64,000 nucleotides of DNA from UKL13-2 sp038206765. GTDB taxonomy: Bacteria > Pseudomonadota > Gammaproteobacteria > Burkholderiales > Usitatibacteraceae. Location of the stretch: the NCBI GenBank assembly GCA_038206765.1, contig JBBRAM010000002.1, positions 177,354 to 241,353 of the forward strand, written 5' to 3'. Numbering within the stretch: the first letter of the stretch is position 1; each line of letters opens with the position of its first letter. The notes below the pieces were generated by a model. The model was not told the origin of the DNA, ran no database searches, and was given only the letters and a program-made list of their open reading frames with translations. Below, piece by piece: positions 59,777 through 64,000 of this stretch. The translations under genes were made by a program, and so were the position numbers.

Positions 59777-60724
59777 ATGAACTTAACCTCTTCAACATTA
59801 ATCGGCTTGGGCATTGACGCGGGCGGCACCGCAACCCGTTGGGCGGTGGCAACCGCAACGGGCGAAGTGCTTGCCGAGGGCCAAGTCGCCGGGCTTACCG
59901 GTTTGATGATGAAGGACGACGCGGGACGTGAAACGCTTCGCACAACATTTGCAACGCTAGCGCAAGACGCGCGCGCTGCGATAAACCGGCCGTCTGTTGA
60001 CCACGTCTGCGCCGGCATGACTGGCTATGATGCGGGCAGTCAAACTCGCAGTGCGGCAGGTGATGCCCTGATTGATTTGCTGGCGGACGCACTTGCTGTC
60101 AATGCTAGCGAGATCATGCTGGGCAATGATGTTGAAATCGCCTACCACGATATTTTTGCGCCGGGTGAAGGCTACGTCGTCTACGCGGGCACAGGCTCGA
60201 TTGCAGCGTTTATTGATGCCGATAATGTTATGCATCGCGCTGGTGGACGTGGTGGGCTATTGGATGACGGCGGCAGCGGATACTGGATTGCCCGCGAAGC
60301 ATTGCGCCATATCTGGCGCAATGAGGATGAAGCGCCCGATTGCTGGCGTGATTCACCAATGGCAAATGAGATGTTCGCGCTGATCGGCGGTAGCGATTGG
60401 GTTGATTCACGCGATTTTATGTATGGCAACAAAAGTCGCGGCGATATTGGCAAGTTGGCACTGGCAGTTGCAAAATCGGCAGATCGCGATCCGGCGGCGT
60501 TGGCGATTTTGCAGGCGGCGGGTGGGGAGCTGGCGCGATTAGGAAATGCAATGACTAAGCGTTACGGTGTTCGCCCGATTGCATTAGTAGGCGGCGCCGC
60601 GACCTTGCACCCGGCGATTGCGAGCGCGTGCCGAGCGCACCTGCCTGCCGGAACAACACTGACCATTGCTGTCAGTAAGTCGCATATTGCGGCGGCACGG
60701 ATTGCCGCAAAAATGGCCACGTGA
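59777..60724 (+). CDS. BadF/BadG-type amino-sugar kinase (NagK/MurK-like)
   Basis: The 315-residue protein has the ASKHA fold. GLGIDAGGTATRWAVATATGEVLAEG is the phosphate-1 loop, NDVEIAYHDIFAPGEGYVVYAGTGSIAAF is phosphate-2 with the catalytic Asp region, and GGRGGLLDDGGSGYWIAREAL and PIALVGGAATLHPAI follow. BadF-type kinases include mammalian-like GlcNAc kinases and clostridial MurK, which phosphorylates GlcNAc and MurNAc. Between GHL10 and an amidase gene, it should phosphorylate imported GlcNAc or MurNAc. AnmK in the other operon handles anhydroMurNAc. Confidence 0.86.
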   Translation: MNLTSSTLIGLGIDAGGTATRWAVATATGEVLAEGQVAGLTGLMMKDDAGRETLRTTFATLAQDARAAINRPSVDHVCAGMTGYDAGSQTRSAAGDALIDLLADALAVNASEIMLGNDVEIAYHDIFAPGEGYVVYAGTGSIAAFIDADNVMHRAGGRGGLLDDGGSGYWIAREALRHIWRNEDEAPDCWRDSPMANEMFALIGGSDWVDSRDFMYGNKSRGDIGKLALAVAKSADRDPAALAILQAAGGELARLGNAMTKRYGVRPIALVGGAATLHPAIASACRAHLPAGTTLTIAVSKSHIAAARIAAKMAT

Positions 60725-60776
60725 TGCAAGATACAAAACCTGTAACAAAAGCTCGAAAATCTCCGAAAGATTGAAA

Positions 60777-61661
60777 ATGAAAAAGCTATTTCTGATCTTG
60801 ACCGTCTTAGCCATGGCCGGTTGCGCCACGCCACGCATCGATCGTACCTACACCGCGGTTAGTCAAGACAGCCGCGCACAATACCTTATCCTCCACTACA
60901 CGGCGGGGGATTTTAATGGCTCGTTAAAAACGCTCACACAAGGCCCCGTCAGCAGCCATTATCTGGTCGATCAAGATCCGCCAACGATTTACCAGCTCGT
61001 TGATGAAACCCGCCGTGCGTATCATGCGGGCGCGAGTTATTGGAAAGGCGCGACGCAGCTTAATGCCAGCTCGATTGGGATCGAGATCGTGAACCTAGGT
61101 TATCGCGATGGCTTCAATGGCGTAGAAGGGCGCACCTATTTCGATTTTCCTCAACCGCAGATTGACGCGGTCATTGCGTTGGTAAAAAAAATCGTGGCCG
61201 AACATCTCATCACGCCAGATCGAATCCTGGCGCATAGCGATATTGCGCCTGGCCGCAAGCCCGATCCGGGGCCGCGTTTCCCGTGGAAGCAATTGGCCGA
61301 TGCGGGATTGATTCCGTGGCCGGATGCAGCGGCGGTTGCAGAGCGAAAGGCCACATTTGAGCTGATACCGCCCGATACTATTTGGTGGCAAACAAAGCTT
61401 TCGCAGCACGGCTATTTTGTGCCGGCGACGGGTGAAGTCAATCAAGCGATGACCGACGTGATCGGCGCATTTCAAATGCGGTTTCGTCCGGCAAAGTTTG
61501 ATGGGTTACCCGATGCGGAAACGGCAGCGATATTGGATGTTCTGACATCAGCCGCAAAGTCGCGTTCGACCGCGATTCTGCCACCCATACCGCCAACTAC
61601 GCCGCAAACTACAACGTCGACCACATCGCCAACCTCAACAACAATCCCCCCTAAGCCATAG
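60777..61661 (+). CDS. amiD: Lipoprotein N-acetylmuramoyl-L-alanine amidase (AmiD-like)
   Basis: From ATG 60777 the protein has 294 residues with lipobox AMAGC (Cys16). The Amidase_2 domain has zinc ligands in YLILHYTAGD (His40) and RILAHSDIAPGRKPDPGPRFPW, as in AmiD/AmpD, with SHYLVDQD and HAGASYWKG between. A C-terminal peptidoglycan-binding domain (about 210-260) and a Thr/Pro-rich tail follow. It should cut the amide bond between MurNAc or anhydroMurNAc and peptides at the outer membrane. The in-frame ATG at 60666 overlaps the kinase gene and would hide the lipobox. Confidence 0.92.
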   Translation: MKKLFLILTVLAMAGCATPRIDRTYTAVSQDSRAQYLILHYTAGDFNGSLKTLTQGPVSSHYLVDQDPPTIYQLVDETRRAYHAGASYWKGATQLNASSIGIEIVNLGYRDGFNGVEGRTYFDFPQPQIDAVIALVKKIVAEHLITPDRILAHSDIAPGRKPDPGPRFPWKQLADAGLIPWPDAAAVAERKATFELIPPDTIWWQTKLSQHGYFVPATGEVNQAMTDVIGAFQMRFRPAKFDGLPDAETAAILDVLTSAAKSRSTAILPPIPPTTPQTTTSTTSPTSTTIPPKP

Positions 61662-61719
61662 TTGTTTGCGAAGTTAAAAATAATAAAGAATCAGAAAAAA
61701 CAAATGAAAGAGGATCAAG

Positions 61720-63198
61720 ATGAAGATAAAATTTGCCGCGTTAATGACGCTGCACGCTGCGGCCGTGTGGAGCGTTTTGATAGGCGCAGCGCTAGCAACC
61801 GAGCCTGCCAGGGTCAATGAGAAAGCCGCCATGACTAGCGCCACACCTGCTCTCGACGAAGAACTGAGAGCCGTCGTTAACGACGCTACCTATCCGCTGG
61901 CAAGCCTGTCGGCGCTCGCGGTGCGTGATGGCAAAGTTGTGTATCAACAACAATTCGGCAATCGTTTTATTGACGTCGCGAATGCGGCAAATAACAAGCC
62001 CGCGAACGCCGAAACGATGTACCGCATTGCCTCGATTTCAAAGCTTGTCACATCGCTTGGCGTGATGAAAATGGTCGAGGCCGGCAAACTCAAACTCGAT
62101 GCAGATGTGGGTGATTATTTAGGGTATAAGTTCCGCAACCCGCACTTCCCGAACGATAAAATTACACTACGCATGTTGATGTCGCACACCTCTAGTCTGC
62201 GTGACGATGCCGGCTATAACTTTGGCGAAAAAATCCGTTTGAAAGACATACTCGTGCCTGGTGGCAAGCTCGTTGAAAATCGCGGAGGCAGTCAACCGAA
62301 CGGCGCAGGGAGTGGCCCAACGAATGGCTCGTCGAACGATATACCGCAAGGCCAAAAAACATGGTCCAAAAACGGCAGGCCTGGAGCGTTATTTGCCTAC
62401 GCAAACCTGCCGTGGGGCGTAATTGGAACATTGATGGAGCGTGTCAGTGGCGTCCGTTTTGACCGGCTGATGCAGCAACTGATTTTGCATCCGATGAGCT
62501 TGCGCGGCGGTTTCCATCCGGCCGATATGCCTTGCGCGGATGTGCAAAACATCGCGACGCTATATCGTAAACGTAGCGAAACAAACGGAAAAGAGGTTTG
62601 GGATCCGTCAGGCCCATGGATTCCACAAGTCGATGATTACACCACGACCGCGGCTGTCTCTCGTGCGACGCCAGATTATGAAATTGGCAGCAACGGCACC
62701 CTGTTCGGCCCACAGGGAAGCATTCGCTTATCGGCGGCCGATTTGGGCAAGCTGATGCTGATGTTAATGAATGACGGGAAATACAGCGGCAAACAAATCT
62801 TGCAGAAAAAAACCATTGATACGATGTTCGCCGAGCAGTGGCGTGATAACGGAAAAACCGGCGGCAAAAACCAAGAAGACAACGACGAAGGCGGCAACAA
62901 CTTATTCAATGCATGGGGGCTGGGCAACCAACATTTCATCGATAAAAGTGGAGTCGGTAAGGGCGATCGTATTGTTGAAGCGGGCGGCGTAACGGGCGTT
63001 GGCCATTTGGGCGATGCGTGGGGGCTGACCTCGGCATTTATTTTCAATCGCAAAACCAAAAACGGTGTGATTTTCCTTTCAGGCGGGCCGGGCTTTAATC
63101 CGGAAACAGCAAAAGGAAAATATTCGGCGATGTATCGATACGAGGAGCGGATTTTGGATGCCTTGTATCGGCGGGCGATAATGGGCGAAGCGAAGTAA
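61720..63198 (+). CDS. Exported serine hydrolase of the class C beta-lactamase family
   Basis: The 492-residue protein has a signal peptide (MTLHAAAVWSVLIGAALA). It carries the S-x-x-K motif at Ser105-Lys108 (RIASISKLVTS) and a Y-x-N motif in FAYANLPWG. It is longer than AmpC and resembles EstB/penicillin-binding hydrolases. In Bacillus subtilis the exo-amidase AmiE (YbbE), of this same family, lies in the nagZ-murP-murQ cluster and removes peptides from MurNAc. The place of this gene at the end of the murQ operon suggests a similar role; esterase or DD-peptidase action is also possible. A good GAGGA site precedes the ATG. Confidence 0.85.
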   Translation: MKIKFAALMTLHAAAVWSVLIGAALATEPARVNEKAAMTSATPALDEELRAVVNDATYPLASLSALAVRDGKVVYQQQFGNRFIDVANAANNKPANAETMYRIASISKLVTSLGVMKMVEAGKLKLDADVGDYLGYKFRNPHFPNDKITLRMLMSHTSSLRDDAGYNFGEKIRLKDILVPGGKLVENRGGSQPNGAGSGPTNGSSNDIPQGQKTWSKNGRPGALFAYANLPWGVIGTLMERVSGVRFDRLMQQLILHPMSLRGGFHPADMPCADVQNIATLYRKRSETNGKEVWDPSGPWIPQVDDYTTTAAVSRATPDYEIGSNGTLFGPQGSIRLSAADLGKLMLMLMNDGKYSGKQILQKKTIDTMFAEQWRDNGKTGGKNQEDNDEGGNNLFNAWGLGNQHFIDKSGVGKGDRIVEAGGVTGVGHLGDAWGLTSAFIFNRKTKNGVIFLSGGPGFNPETAKGKYSAMYRYEERILDALYRRAIMGEAK

Positions 63199-64000
63199 CA
63201 CCCGGCTCTAAGACGGCGGCCCCAGTCTTGACGGGGTTTCTGGCGTGAAAATGGCTGGAGAGCCGCGCCAAATGCCGTGTTCCGCTGCCGATGTTTGCGA
63301 TAAAGCATTAATAACTAAAGCGTGCGGGTTGCGAATGTGACCACCGCTAGCGATCAAAACTTTACCCAAGCAGCGAGGGCAGCATGTTATCGGAATCGCT
63401 GTTTGGACAACTGCCAGCGATAACAGTTGCCAACGAAGTTACGAAAGAATTTAGCGTTAAAACGCTTACTGATGCCAACAGCCGCGCCAGCAAATTTACT
63501 TAAATTCAAGCGTCCAACTTCCTAGAAAATTGGAAAGTTGTAGAACGCATGATTGTGCAACGCATGCGTTTGCGTAGGGCAAAAGGTATCCAGAATAGAG
63601 TCAACATCTAGAGCCGTCCATGGGCACAAAATGGCTGAAAACGCCCCCTAGTCGGGCGATTTCATTTCCGAAGCCTCTCGCATCTCCTGATCGAGGTTGT
63701 ACGCGTTCGGGATTGTCGGTGTCGGCCGCTACCCAATATGATGGCCAAACGCATTGATTTTATTGGCGACAGTGGACAGCCAAATTCATTGATCGCATCG
63801 TTCTCGCCAATGAAATTGAAAGTTTTCGCCAAACATGTCGATGAAATTTTCATGACAGCAATCGGCCAGGAGCGGTAGTAGAGTTTTCCCGATAGCGGTC
63901 ATTAGAATAGCCCTCGCTGACCAAGTTGCGGATTACACTTTGTTAGAAAATCACGAAGCTTAAGCGCACCCATTTCCTGTGGATGCCGAACGCCAGACCA
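63199..64000. other. Intergenic region to window end, no supported gene
   Basis: Only short frames occur, such as 46 codons at 63738-63878 (plus) with no recognised similarity. A 7-bp inverted repeat (GTTATCG at 63386-63392, CGATAAC at 63418-63424) and a small CGCCC/GGGCG hairpin (63642-63658) are present. AAGAC/GTCTT near 63210-63235 could be a weak transcript end. Nothing can be assigned. Confidence 0.4.

Noticed and set aside
63662..63853. 63-codon minus-strand ORF near the right end
   Set aside because: No recognised similarity and a complementary frame of equal quality exists.
63738..63878. 46-codon plus-strand ORF near the right end
   Set aside because: No ribosome binding site, no recognised similarity and too short to support alone.
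1..64000. CRISPR arrays, transposons, prophage or integrase genes, rRNA and tRNA
   Set aside because: The regular repeats seen are 5-16 bp tandem units without spacers, and no transposase, integrase or structural RNA was recognised.

Overview
The window looks like chromosomal DNA of a betaproteobacterium, most likely Burkholderiales (Oxalobacteraceae-like). This is inferred from gene content: a liu-type leucine/isoleucine catabolic operon, a malonate decarboxylase operon with a TRAP transporter, a fused SpmA-SpmB protein, a ZnuD-like TonB receptor and a CusCBA-type efflux operon, at moderate GC. No rRNA, tRNA, CRISPR array, transposase, integrase or phage gene was seen. Genus cannot be fixed from sequence reading alone.

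Layout. 1-1271 (minus): a GbsR/MarR-type regulator followed by the 5' part of a cytochrome bd oxidase subunit I gene, with a perfect 18-bp palindrome on the regulator's promoter. 1822-3120 (plus): an exported TPR protein. 3204-15016 (minus): a 12-kb branched-chain amino acid degradation operon with HSD10-like SDR, isovaleryl-CoA dehydrogenase, thiolase, a second SDR that seems to start at CTG, a lipoprotein, a second acyl-CoA dehydrogenase, two orphan proteins (one with a HEPN-like R-x4-H motif), methylcrotonyl-CoA carboxylase beta, methylglutaconyl-CoA hydratase, a MAPEG protein and methylcrotonyl-CoA carboxylase alpha. 15328-20168 (plus): an MBL-fold hydrolase, a CHASE3-PAS-GGDEF diguanylate cyclase and a FecR-domain protein. 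20314-23111 (minus): a ZnuD-like TonB receptor and a small secreted protein. 23347-24330 (plus): an AstE/AspA-family deacylase. 24367-33476 (minus): dctPQM-mdcACDEGBH, for malonate uptake and decarboxylation. 33713-37079 (minus): agmatine to putrescine genes aguB-aguA, preceded by the SpmAB-type membrane protein.

38.7-44.8 kb and 54.5-63.2 kb form the most interesting part: two separated halves of a peptidoglycan amino-sugar recycling system. The first half is gntR-anmK-SSS transporter-nagA-SIS deaminase, with a divergent peptide-binding protein. The second is murQ-ampG-like-nagX-GHL10 lipoprotein-BadF kinase-AmiD-like amidase-serine hydrolase. Both have the same operator-like element upstream, a TTGGT-type 11-bp direct repeat in two adjacent copies (38868-38889 and 54336-54357). 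This links the halves across an unrelated block: a YkgJ-like protein, a CNNM/CorC-type protein and a Cus metal efflux operon ending in a good intrinsic terminator. The predicted path is anhydroMurNAc to MurNAc-6-P (AnmK), to GlcNAc-6-P (MurQ), to GlcN-6-P (NagA), to fructose-6-P (SIS protein). Envelope enzymes and transporters would supply the substrates. NagZ, the usual supplier, is not in the window, so the GHL10 lipoprotein, NagX and the serine hydrolase are candidate replacements.

A second theme is short degenerate tandem repeats (periods 5 and 8 bp) in several intergenic gaps.
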